From positions 3,038,001-3,102,000 of the forward strand of contig NZ_CP022098.1 of assembly GCF_002305875.1 (NCBI RefSeq): a stretch of DNA of 64,000 nucleotides, written 5' to 3'. Under the pieces are notes generated by a model. The model was not told the origin of the DNA. It saw nothing but the letters and a program-made list of their open reading frames with translations, and did no database searches. Position 1 is the first letter of the stretch, and every line of letters begins with the position of its first letter. The stretch is from Cystobacter fuscus (GTDB lineage Bacteria; Myxococcota; Myxococcia; Myxococcales; Myxococcaceae). A program made the position numbers and the translations under genes. Below are positions 42,088 through 50,145 of this stretch, one piece after another.

Positions 42088-43968
42088 CTACGGGCAGATG
42101 TGCCACTCGAAGGTCGTCATGGGCGTGGTGTCTCCATTCCGGTCCACCACCGAGTCGGCGGTATTGATGTTGAGGCGCGAGGTGCTGTGGACTCCACAGT
42201 TGAAGCTGGCCGATCCGGGCGCCTCGTTGGTGACCGTGTTGCCGTAGAGGCGGAGCGGCGCCTGCGTCGTGCCGGCCCCATCGACGTTGATCCCCTGCCG
42301 CGCGGAGTACACACTGTTGCCGTGCACGTCGCCGCCCTGGATGTTCTTGGGCGGCATGTACCAGGGGTGAGGTCCGAGCTCGATTCCGAAGTGGCAGTTG
42401 CGGGCCGCCGAACAGTCAATCGTATTGTCACTGACCACGGCACCGGTGAAGTTGCCCCACTCGGGGGTGTTGAAGTTGTCGAGCATCAGGCCGGCGAAGG
42501 CCACCTGGCCGGGCTGGCTGATCCTGTTGTGGGTGACCACGGCATTCTGGCCGCCACCCAGGATCAGGGCCACGTCGCTGTTGTCGACGAAGGTGTTGTG
42601 GGTGACCGTGGCGCGATCCGAGAAGTGGATCGTCAGTCCGTCCGCCCACATCCCCGGGACCGAGTTCTGCCCGTTGGAGCGGAAGACGCTGTTCGTGATC
42701 GTGCCGTCATTGCCGCGAAACTCGAGCGCGGTGCCGCAGAGTGCATTCTTGCTGACGCTGTGGGTGAAGCGACAGAAGGTGCAATCGCCCATCTTCGCGT
42801 TGAAGCCCCATCTGTTGTTGTCCGAGCCCAGGGGGCACTGCGACGCGGCCGTCGTCCCGAGGCGGGCGGCGCGATTGCCGTCCAGGATCAGGTGGTCGAA
42901 GGTCACGTATTGGGTCGCCTCGGCGGCGAGGAAGCCGCCGACCTTGGCGTTGAAGGAGGGAAGCGCCTTGAGCACGGCGCAGTGGATGCCAGGCTCCTCG
43001 CAGTTGGCGGCCGAGTTCTCGAGCCCTCGGGTTCGCAGCGTGAACGGCTTGTTGATCCGAACCTGGGTGGCAAGACCGTAGGTGCCGGGTGGCAGCTCGA
43101 GGGTGCCGCCGGATGGAGTGTTGTCGATGCATGTCTGGAGTGACGGGCCCAGATCGCTCAGGCCATCCGGGACCACGGAGACCCCGGGACAGAGCGTCAC
43201 CGGCAGCGGGTAGGCGACGTTCGGAGAAAAGTCTCCAAACCAGATGTAGTCCTCCTGGAGCATCCGCCACTGGAAGTGGTAGGTGCCAGGGGTCGAGGGC
43301 GCGGTGATGTTGAAGGTAAACGTCTTCTGCTCGTTCGGGCGGATCGACTCTTGCGGCGCCAGGTCCACCCGGCCGATGCCCCAGGTCAGGTTGTCCTGGG
43401 GGTTCTGCGACCCGAGTTTATAGCCCGCGGCGGCCGTCCAGACGTTCGTGCCAATGTTCTTCATCGTCACCGACACGGAAGCACTCTGCCCGGCGACGAG
43501 CGTCGTCGGCACCGATTGTGTGACGAACTGGGCGTTATGAGGTACCGGCGCCGCGACCTGGATGGTCACGTTCGGAGAGAAGTCTCCGAACCAGGCGACC
43601 TTCTCCTGGAGCATCCGCCACTGGAAGTTGTAGGTGCCAGGGGTCGAGGGCGCGGTGATGTCGAAGGTGAAGGTCTTTGACTGACCGGGGCCTACCGACT
43701 CGCCAGCATCGAGGTAGATCCGGTTGTAGAACCACCGGTAGTTGTCCTGGGGGTTCTGGCTTCCCAGTTTGTATCCGAGCTCGCCGTTTCGGGTCCAGGT
43801 CGTGGTGCCATTGTTTCGCATGGTCACCGAGACCGTGCGGACTTCACCTGTGGTGAGCGACGTCGGTACGGTCTGGGACACGAAGACCGCGCTGTCGCCC
43901 GCGAAGGCCGAGGGCGCGGCGAGGCAAAGGCTCACGAGAAGCAAGAGGGAAGTGACGGGTGGTTTCAT
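42088..43968 (-). CDS. Secreted protein with two NBR1-Ig-like domains and a right-handed beta-helix
   Basis: About 626 residues from ATG 43968, with a signal peptide (VTSLLLLVSLCLAAPSAFAG). Two NBR1/FW Ig-like domains follow, nearly duplicated (VPTSLTTGEVRTVSVTMRNN; VPTTLVAGQSASVSVTMKNI), each ending FDITAPSTPGTYNFQWRML-like then WFGDFSPNV. A parallel beta-helix follows (about 250-626) with LPPGTYGLATQVRI, AVVTHNRISQPGQVAFAGLM, and DVHGNSVYSARQGINVDGAG, as in pectate-lyase-like carbohydrate-active proteins. Motif copy C lies 42 bases upstream. Polysaccharide binding or lysis is likely; the enzyme class is unproven. Confidence 0.85.
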   Translation of the reverse strand: MKPPVTSLLLLVSLCLAAPSAFAGDSAVFVSQTVPTSLTTGEVRTVSVTMRNNGTTTWTRNGELGYKLGSQNPQDNYRWFYNRIYLDAGESVGPGQSKTFTFDITAPSTPGTYNFQWRMLQEKVAWFGDFSPNVTIQVAAPVPHNAQFVTQSVPTTLVAGQSASVSVTMKNIGTNVWTAAAGYKLGSQNPQDNLTWGIGRVDLAPQESIRPNEQKTFTFNITAPSTPGTYHFQWRMLQEDYIWFGDFSPNVAYPLPVTLCPGVSVVPDGLSDLGPSLQTCIDNTPSGGTLELPPGTYGLATQVRINKPFTLRTRGLENSAANCEEPGIHCAVLKALPSFNAKVGGFLAAEATQYVTFDHLILDGNRAARLGTTAASQCPLGSDNNRWGFNAKMGDCTFCRFTHSVSKNALCGTALEFRGNDGTITNSVFRSNGQNSVPGMWADGLTIHFSDRATVTHNTFVDNSDVALILGGGQNAVVTHNRISQPGQVAFAGLMLDNFNTPEWGNFTGAVVSDNTIDCSAARNCHFGIELGPHPWYMPPKNIQGGDVHGNSVYSARQGINVDGAGTTQAPLRLYGNTVTNEAPGSASFNCGVHSTSRLNINTADSVVDRNGDTTPMTTFEWHICP

Positions 43969-44010
43969 GGGGGAGTATTCACTCGAATCGAGCGGCCAGG
44001 CTGGCCCCTG

Positions 44011-44045
44011 CGAATGGGAAGAGCCGAGGAACAGGAAAATGATGC
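44011..44045 (-). promoter_or_regulatory. Shared spaced motif, copy C (upstream of beta-helix operon)
   Basis: On the minus strand: GCATCATTTTCC (44045-44034), 8 bases, GGCTC (44025-44021), 7 bases, TCG (44013-44011). It lies 42 bases from the beta-helix start codon, in the sense orientation. Confidence 0.6.
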
Positions 44046-44171
44046 ATGACGTGCTCAATGTCCGTCCCGCCCGAGCCCATCGAGACGTGAGCGCGGGCGT
44101 CTGGGGGCGCGTCGCAAGCGGCCAGGATCATTGAGCTTTCCCAGCTCTGCCGTAAAACCTGGAAATCCTCC

Positions 44172-44206
44172 GCATCATTTTCCTCGTCGGTGGCTCATCT
44201 GAATCG
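44172..44206 (+). promoter_or_regulatory. Shared spaced motif, copy B (upstream of Cys-rich lipoprotein)
   Basis: GCATCATTTTCC at 44172-44183, 8 bases, GGCTC at 44192-44196, 7 bases, TCGAG from 44204. It is 46 bases before the lipoprotein start. It and copy C face away from each other across 125 bases, giving two divergent promoters of the same type. Confidence 0.6.
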
Positions 44207-44252
44207 AGGGGGGCTTTTCCGGCCCCCCGTATTCGATGAGGAGAGCAAGGAA

Positions 44253-44777
44253 GTGAACCTGGCAATCAAGGCAACAAGCTCCGCGCTGCTGGTCATGTCG
44301 ATGCTGGCGACTGGGTGCGGAGGGGTCGAAGACCCCGTGGATGAGAAGTCCAATGTCGCAACTCGGGAGGATGGTGCTACGGCCTGCACCCAGAACGGGG
44401 TCTCGCCACAGCTCGCAGCGCTGCCCGGGGGCCCGTACCAGAATTGTCAGGGCGGCACTTTTCCACGGATCGACCGTCAGTCCGGTACCCAGTCTTGGAG
44501 TGGGTGCTGCGGCGATCTCCTCCGAACCTGCGAGGTCCCGGGCTATTCGACCCTGAATACAGTCACCTGCTATGATGGAATCTCCTGCACCGTGGGCGGG
44601 GTCTCGCCACAGCTCGCAGCGCTGCCCGGGGGCCCGTACCAGAACTGTCAGGGCGGCACTTTTCCACGGGTCGAGTATCAGTCCGGTACCCAGGCTTGGA
44701 GTGGGTGTTGCGGCGATGTCGTCCGAACCTGCAAGGTCTCGGGCTATTCGACCCTGAATACAGTCATCTGCCTGTAA
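44253..44777 (+). CDS. Cys-rich lipoprotein with a duplicated module
   Basis: About 174 residues from GTG 44253 (GAGGAG 9 bases upstream). The lipobox is LATGC (Cys22). Two 67-residue modules follow, each with GGVSPQLAALPGGPYQNCQG, then QSWSGCCGD or QAWSGCCGD, TC, and GYSTLNTV-x-C. The units are near-identical at DNA level. Cysteines probably pair within each module. Its promoter carries motif copy B. No family recognised; an extracellular sugar-binding role is one possibility. Confidence 0.7.
   Translation: MNLAIKATSSALLVMSMLATGCGGVEDPVDEKSNVATREDGATACTQNGVSPQLAALPGGPYQNCQGGTFPRIDRQSGTQSWSGCCGDLLRTCEVPGYSTLNTVTCYDGISCTVGGVSPQLAALPGGPYQNCQGGTFPRVEYQSGTQAWSGCCGDVVRTCKVSGYSTLNTVICL
44400..44770 (+). 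repeat. Near-identical 201-bp tandem duplication
   Basis: The block beginning GTCTCGCCACAGCTCGCAGC at 44400 recurs at 44601, period 201 bases, and keeps very high identity across most of its length. It encodes the duplicated Cys-rich module. Confidence 0.88.
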
Positions 44778-44921
44778 TTGAGCTTGCCGGGGCCCGGGCC
44801 GGGGTCCGAGGTGGAGGAGCTGGAGTGCCTGCTGCGCGTCCTCGGGCCCTTGCGCGGGGAGGGCCCCTCTTTTCTCCAGCAGCCGCATCAACCGCTCCAA
44901 CTCGGGCGCCACCAGTCCGGG

Positions 44922-47906
44922 TCACCGTCCCCGCGCGGGCGTCCCGTCAGGGGTTCGCTGGGAGGGAGAGGCCAGGGCGCGCAGGGGCGCATCGCTGCCC
45001 ACGGAGATGAAGGGTGCCCAGTAGTGGGGATGGGCCTGGGTCAGGCGCAAGGAGCGCATGGCCTCGCGCAGGGCCGTGGATCTGCCCAGCCCCGCGAGCA
45101 GGTTGCGGTAGTAGGCCTCCATGAGGGTCCGGGTCGTCTCGTCGTTCACCTTCCACAGGCTCATCACCACCGTCTCCGCTCCCGCCACGACGAAAGCGCG
45201 GCGCAGGCCGAAGACGCCCTGGCCCAGCTTCACGTCGCCTCGCCCGGTGTCGCACGCGGACAGCACCACGAGCTGGGTGCCCCACAGGTTGAGGCCGGCC
45301 AACTCCAGGGCCGTCACCGGCGCGCTGTCAGGTGGCGGGCTGGCCGCGTCCGGGGCGTCGTCAGGCCCCCTGGGGGGGGCGCCCGCGAGAATCAGGCCCG
45401 AGCGCAGCAACGGGTCGGAGGGACGCGGCGCGCGGGCCTCTTCGCCCAGCGCACCGAATTTGACCACGCCCCTGTAGCCCTCGGGCACGGGAGCGTCCTC
45501 GAGGAAGAAGCCGTGGGTGGCCAGGTGCAGCACGCCGGGCGTGGGCAGGTGGAACAGCCGCTCCTTGGTGGCCTCGGTGCCGAGGAGGAGCTGGGTCTGG
45601 GGGAGCAGGCGTTGAATGCTCTCGGCTTCCTGGCGAGTGCCCGGCAGGGACGCCCACGGGGTAGCGGCGAGGTCCGCGTGCGGAGTGGACGAGAAGCTCC
45701 CGGTGGGGCCGGAGTGCCCGGCCAGCGTGGGGGCGTTGCCGGACGAAGCCACGGGGAGCTTTCGGGATGACGCGTGGAAGTCCGGGTCGGCGAGGACGAA
45801 GACGGAGGACGAGGGGGGCGTGTCCTGGAGACGAGGCAGGAGGTCCCTGCCGGAGGTGAGGTAGGTGAAGTCGAAGGAGTCGAGGAGGAAGTGGTGGCCG
45901 TCGTGGAGTGAGGCGAAGGGGACGAGGCCCAGCTGTCCGTCGGGAGAGATGAAGAGGCGGCGGGTGTTGCCCAACAGGGGCAGCAGGGGCCGGAAGGCGA
46001 GCCGGTAGAGGGCCTGGGCGGAGGTCTGGAATCGAGCGTCACGGCGTGCGAGCTCATCGCGCAGGCGAGTGGCGGCGAGGTCGATGGGCGCCGCGGGACC
46101 GAGATCCAAGGCACGGGTGGAGGTATCGGGGAAGAGCACCAGCGCCAGGTAGCGGAGCTGTCCCTGACGCCTCGAATGAGGGGTGCCGCGCTGGGGGCCG
46201 AGGGGGCTGTCCACGTAGGCGATGAGCTCGACGAGGGCGCCGTCCCTGGGGAGGGAGGCGGCCACCTGTCCGACGATCTCCGCGGGGGGTGGAAGGCGGG
46301 TGCGCGCACGCAGGGGCGCGGAGCGTTTGGCGAGGTCGGCTTCGAGGGCATCGCCCTCGCTGGCGAGGGCATCGAGGCGCTGTTGGTAGTCCGCCGGGGT
46401 GAGTGAGCCGGGGCCCGCGAGCCAGAGGGTGGCCAGTTGGGTGCGCAGGCCGCGTAGCCTCTCGAGGCGGTCGCGCTCCTCGGCTCCCATGCGCTGGTAG
46501 AGACTGCGGGAGATGCGGGCGGTCTCCTCGATGGAGCGGCCCTTGCGCAGCAGCACGGCGCCGAGGGCCAGGCGCCGGACGCGGGCGTCCCGTGGATGCT
46601 CGCGCACCAGGGAGTAGAGCAACTGCTCGGTCGTGCGTAGCTGTTGGAGGAAGAGGGCCAGGCGTGCTTCGGAGAAGCCGAGCGTCTCCTGGCGCAGGCG
46701 CTGCTCGGAGATGGCGAGTGCGCGCGTGAACAGCGGCAGGGCCTCGGGAAGGCGATGCTGCGCCAACCGGAGGAGGGCGAAGTCGTGGAGCGAGAGCTCG
46801 AGGTTGGGGTGGTTCTTGCCGAAGACCGCTTCGGAGATGGCGAGGGAGCGCTGGAAGAGTGGCTCGGCCCGGCCGTACAACCCCTGCATCATGTGGAGTC
46901 TGGCCTGGATTCTGAGTGCGTCGGCGACGCCGGGGTGTTTCTCGCCGAAGAGCGCTTCATGGATGGCGAGTGCGCGTTGGGTGAGTGGCCCGGCCCGGTC
47001 GTACGCGCCCTGGTTGATGTACAGGTCGGCGAGGTTGTTGAGCGAGTCGGCGAGGTCGGGGTGGTTCTTGCCGAGGGCCGCTTCCCTGATGGCGAGTGCG
47101 CGTTGGAGGAGGAGCTCGGCCCGGCCATACGACCCCTGTTGCAGGTAGAGGCTGGCCAGGTTGTTGAGCGCGTAGGCGACGTCGGGGTGGTTCTTGCCGA
47201 GGGACTCTTCCTGGAGGGTGAGCTCGCGCTGGTAGAGCGGCTCGGCCCGGTCGTACAACCCCTGTTGGAGGTAGAGTCCGGCCAGGTTGTTGAGCGCGGA
47301 GGCGACGAGGTGGGAGTTGTCGCCGGGGGCCGCTTCATAGAGGGCGAGCGCACGTTGCAGGAGTGGCTCGGCCCGGTCGTACAACCCCTTGTCCGAGTAG
47401 AGGTTGGCCAGGTTGTTGAGCGCGGAGGCGAGGAGGAGGTTGTTGTCGGGGATCGCTTCCTGGATGGCGAGCGCGCGCTGGAAGAGGGGCTCGGCCCGGT
47501 CATACAACCCCTGGGCGGTGGCGAGGATGGCGAGGTTGTTGAGCGAGGAGGCGACGGCGGGGTGGTTCTCGCCGAGAGCCGCTTCCCTGATGGCGAGCGC
47601 ACGTCGAAGCAGTGGCTCGGCGCGGGCCAGGTCCCCTTGCCGCCGGTACAGGTCCCCCACCTGATGCAGGCAACTGGCGAAGTCCGGGTGCGTGCTCCCG
47701 AGCGCGGCCTCCCTCAGCGCGAGCGCATGCTCGGCACGTGCGAGGGCCTCGGGATAACTGCCCGCGTCTTTCAGCTTCGCCGCCTCGTCGAAGGCGGCCT
47801 GCGCCTCCACCAGCCGCGCATCCCCCACCTCTTCCGCCACCGCCGCTCCCGCTGTACAGCAGAGCATGACGACGGTCATCCACCCGAGCACACGTCCCAT
47901 GTCCAT
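44922..47906 (-). CDS. Exported TPR-CHAT protein (caspase-like peptidase domain)
   Basis: About 994 residues. Start placed at ATG 47906 (or 47900) because it opens a signal peptide (VLGWMTVVMLCCTAGAAVA). Some ten 42-residue TPRs follow (ALNNLASLYLQQGSYGRAEL and relatives), then a helical linker, then a CHAT domain. The catalytic His is in LHLATHGFF (about 793) and Cys in VVLSACDTGRGD (about 883). The C-terminus (ALREAMRSLRLTQAHPHYW, APFISVG) is typical of CHAT. CHAT enzymes are Cys proteases often activated by partners; an exported version is unusual. Divergent from the ADYC gene. Confidence 0.9.
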   Translation of the reverse strand: MDMGRVLGWMTVVMLCCTAGAAVAEEVGDARLVEAQAAFDEAAKLKDAGSYPEALARAEHALALREAALGSTHPDFASCLHQVGDLYRRQGDLARAEPLLRRALAIREAALGENHPAVASSLNNLAILATAQGLYDRAEPLFQRALAIQEAIPDNNLLLASALNNLANLYSDKGLYDRAEPLLQRALALYEAAPGDNSHLVASALNNLAGLYLQQGLYDRAEPLYQRELTLQEESLGKNHPDVAYALNNLASLYLQQGSYGRAELLLQRALAIREAALGKNHPDLADSLNNLADLYINQGAYDRAGPLTQRALAIHEALFGEKHPGVADALRIQARLHMMQGLYGRAEPLFQRSLAISEAVFGKNHPNLELSLHDFALLRLAQHRLPEALPLFTRALAISEQRLRQETLGFSEARLALFLQQLRTTEQLLYSLVREHPRDARVRRLALGAVLLRKGRSIEETARISRSLYQRMGAEERDRLERLRGLRTQLATLWLAGPGSLTPADYQQRLDALASEGDALEADLAKRSAPLRARTRLPPPAEIVGQVAASLPRDGALVELIAYVDSPLGPQRGTPHSRRQGQLRYLALVLFPDTSTRALDLGPAAPIDLAATRLRDELARRDARFQTSAQALYRLAFRPLLPLLGNTRRLFISPDGQLGLVPFASLHDGHHFLLDSFDFTYLTSGRDLLPRLQDTPPSSSVFVLADPDFHASSRKLPVASSGNAPTLAGHSGPTGSFSSTPHADLAATPWASLPGTRQEAESIQRLLPQTQLLLGTEATKERLFHLPTPGVLHLATHGFFLEDAPVPEGYRGVVKFGALGEEARAPRPSDPLLRSGLILAGAPPRGPDDAPDAASPPPDSAPVTALELAGLNLWGTQLVVLSACDTGRGDVKLGQGVFGLRRAFVVAGAETVVMSLWKVNDETTRTLMEAYYRNLLAGLGRSTALREAMRSLRLTQAHPHYWAPFISVGSDAPLRALASPSQRTPDGTPARGR

Positions 47907-48024
47907 CCTCTTCGAATGCGGATTCTCTGCATCGATTTCGAGTTCACTGGCTCTCTTCACTGGCTCTCCACGTTCGCGAGCCACCTGTTCAGCCCAACCC
48001 GGTGAGCGCACCGGAGAGAAAGCC

Positions 48025-49104
48025 ATGAACGCGATGAAGAAGTTTCCGCTGATCTGCCTGTTGCTTCAGCTCCCCGCCCTGGCGTGGGCCGGCGCTCCGG
48101 CATCCGCGACGTCCGTGCACGAAGCCGAGCGCTACGCGCGCCGGTGTCAGTCCCAGGCCGCCTACCGCATCGCCAGGCCCCAGGGGACGATGTTGTGGGG
48201 CACCAAGCGGGACTGGGACACCGAGAAGGTGACCGAGGAGCGCAGCAGCGTGCTCGTCTCGGCCGAGCTCGCGCCCCTGCGTCAGGCGGATGTCGGGGTG
48301 AAGGCGCTGCGGCTCGAGGGCGGGCACCTGGTGGCCTCTCCCTCCCCGGAGGCAGGGGGGGTCACCAGCGGTGTCGTCGGCACCGTGCTCCATGCCACCG
48401 ACAGTCACGGCAGGCGCGTGGAGGTGGCCATCTGCGGCGCCGAGCCCTCCCCCGAGGATCCTGGAATGGTCTTCTACCGCATCGAGGCCTGGAACGCGGT
48501 GGCCCAGGAATGGGAGAACCCCTGTGTCGCCTTGGACCGCGTGACCGACTCCCGCGCCCTCGCGGTGAGCGGCTCCTGGGACGCCAGCGGGGCTCACCAT
48601 GAGGACCCGGGCAAGCTCACCTTCGCCTGTCAGAACGGCGCCATCGCCAAGTGCATCCTCTGGGGCTACAAGCCCTGGGTCAGCCGCGACGGGCAGCCGC
48701 TGTCCGGCCTCCATCAGGCCTGCACCCGTATGGCGCGTGCGGACTATTGCGGCAATGGCCGGAGCCACACGCATCAGGATACCACCATCGACATGTACGA
48801 TCGGCTCGGGTTGATCCTGCGGACGACCGAGGCCTCGGAGGAATGGGATCCCGCGAGGGCCTCCTTCGAGGCGGCGTGGGCACCCGACGGGGCCACCTGC
48901 CTGGCGCGCACCCGTGATGGTCGTGCCATGGAGACGATCCTCCAGGAGTGTCCCAACCGTTTCCAGAAGGGCGCGGTGGCCGAGCTGGGCGGAGGCGATC
49001 GCTGCGCGGTGCGTCGGGCGGACGTCGACCCCGGGTCCGCGCTGCTGCGGAACCTGTCGTATGGAGGCCCGAAAGGCACCACCGCTCCCGTCCAGGGCCG
49101 GTGA
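48025..49104 (+). CDS. Secreted ADYC-domain protein
   Basis: A 359-residue protein from ATG 48025 (GGAGAG upstream) with a signal peptide (FPLICLLLQLPALAWAGA). The domain name motif is present: QACTRMARADYCGNGRSHTH (about 235-254). Other conserved parts are GTMLWGTKRDWD and LTFACQNGAIAKCILWGYKP. Paired Cys residues fit extracytoplasmic folding. The family is common in myxobacteria, function unknown. Divergent from the exported TPR-CHAT gene with a 118-base gap. Confidence 0.88.
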   Translation: MNAMKKFPLICLLLQLPALAWAGAPASATSVHEAERYARRCQSQAAYRIARPQGTMLWGTKRDWDTEKVTEERSSVLVSAELAPLRQADVGVKALRLEGGHLVASPSPEAGGVTSGVVGTVLHATDSHGRRVEVAICGAEPSPEDPGMVFYRIEAWNAVAQEWENPCVALDRVTDSRALAVSGSWDASGAHHEDPGKLTFACQNGAIAKCILWGYKPWVSRDGQPLSGLHQACTRMARADYCGNGRSHTHQDTTIDMYDRLGLILRTTEASEEWDPARASFEAAWAPDGATCLARTRDGRAMETILQECPNRFQKGAVAELGGGDRCAVRRADVDPGSALLRNLSYGGPKGTTAPVQGR

Positions 49105-49129
49105 GCCCGCGCTGGGGGATGTTCCCGCC

Positions 49130-50083
49130 TCAGCCGTCCTCTGGCGGAGTCCCGGCTGGAGGCGCCTCGGTGCCCTTGTCGTCCAGGAGCTGACTGAGGC
49201 TCAGGTCCAACTGGCTGTCGACGAAGGCCAGGAAGCTCTTGAAGCCCAGGGTGGACAGGCCCAGACGTGCCTTCAGGCGGGAGCGGGTCTCCTCGTAGAC
49301 CCTCTGCCGTGCGCTCTTCAACCAGCGGGAGATGGTCGATTGATTGACGCGAAAGAGCGAGGCCAGCTCGTACGTCGAGAGGCGATCGGCGAAGTGGAGG
49401 CGGAGCAGGTGGCGCTCGTCGGCCGAGAGCGTGGAGGAGGCTTCGCGCAGGGCCTGGCGGAACTCGGCATGGTGGCGCCGCTTCATGACATCCAGCTCCG
49501 GGTCGACCCCTTGCCCCGGCAGCGCCTTGAGGAGTTCTTCCGCGTCCTGCTCGGGCGCGGGCTTCTCGGCGGCCCTCAGCCGGGTGGCGATGCGACCCGC
49601 GGTGACGAGCACCCAGTTCAGCAGCGCGCCTCGCCCCGTGTATTCTCCAATCCTGGGTGCGCTCTCGGGAGTGGCGACCAGGAGCTTCACGCGCGTTATC
49701 TGGCAGACGTCGTCGATGATCGCTTCGGGTTGCTTGAGACCCCGGAGCTTCTCCGGCAGCCTGGCCAGGTAGTTCCGTTCGAACGCCTCCTGGGCGGAGG
49801 CAAGGCCCTGAAGACACGCACACGTGAGGTAGAGTTCCGCCAGGGACATCCTGGCGAAGAGCGGCGCGATGGGGCCGTGGGGATTCGCCTCGGGCAGCCG
49901 CTCGGCGAGGTGGAGCACGAACGGCTCCGCGGGGAGCACCACGCTTGGCCACTGCGCGCGAGCATCCTCCCAGGCGCGGATGAGCACCTGGTCGAGCACG
50001 ACGGCCTCCGCCTCCGTGGGGGGAACGAAGCGCACCTTCGTGTGCGCGAGAAATGTCCCGACCAGTTCTCGCACCTCATCCAT
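49130..50083 (-). CDS. TIGR03001-type myxobacterial sigma-70 family factor
   Basis: About 317 residues from ATG 50083. The long N-terminal part and the pattern ALLNWVLVTAGRIATRLRAA (region 2-like) with LSADERHLLRLHFADRLSTY and ELASLFRVNQSTISRWLKSA (region 4 helix-turn-helix) match the myxobacterial sigma family TIGR03001. It is divergent from a kinase-SUMF1 giant that begins 62 bases away, a pairing seen repeatedly in myxobacteria. The kinase may control this sigma factor. Confidence 0.88.
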   Translation of the reverse strand: MDEVRELVGTFLAHTKVRFVPPTEAEAVVLDQVLIRAWEDARAQWPSVVLPAEPFVLHLAERLPEANPHGPIAPLFARMSLAELYLTCACLQGLASAQEAFERNYLARLPEKLRGLKQPEAIIDDVCQITRVKLLVATPESAPRIGEYTGRGALLNWVLVTAGRIATRLRAAEKPAPEQDAEELLKALPGQGVDPELDVMKRRHHAEFRQALREASSTLSADERHLLRLHFADRLSTYELASLFRVNQSTISRWLKSARQRVYEETRSRLKARLGLSTLGFKSFLAFVDSQLDLSLSQLLDDKGTEAPPAGTPPEDG

Positions 50084-50145
50084 GACGGGGCCTATACCAT
50101 GCGCTTCACCCGGCCCCAACGGGAGCGACTGTAGGAGGACGCCCG

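Noticed and set aside
44175..44912. Minus-strand frame starting GTG 44912, ten bases after the CHAT stop, opening with a helix-like stretch (LERLMRLLEKRGALPAQ)
   Set aside because: Most of it is antisense to the duplicated Cys-rich lipoprotein and repeats with it. The first 40 codons could be a gene remnant but give no recognisable domain.
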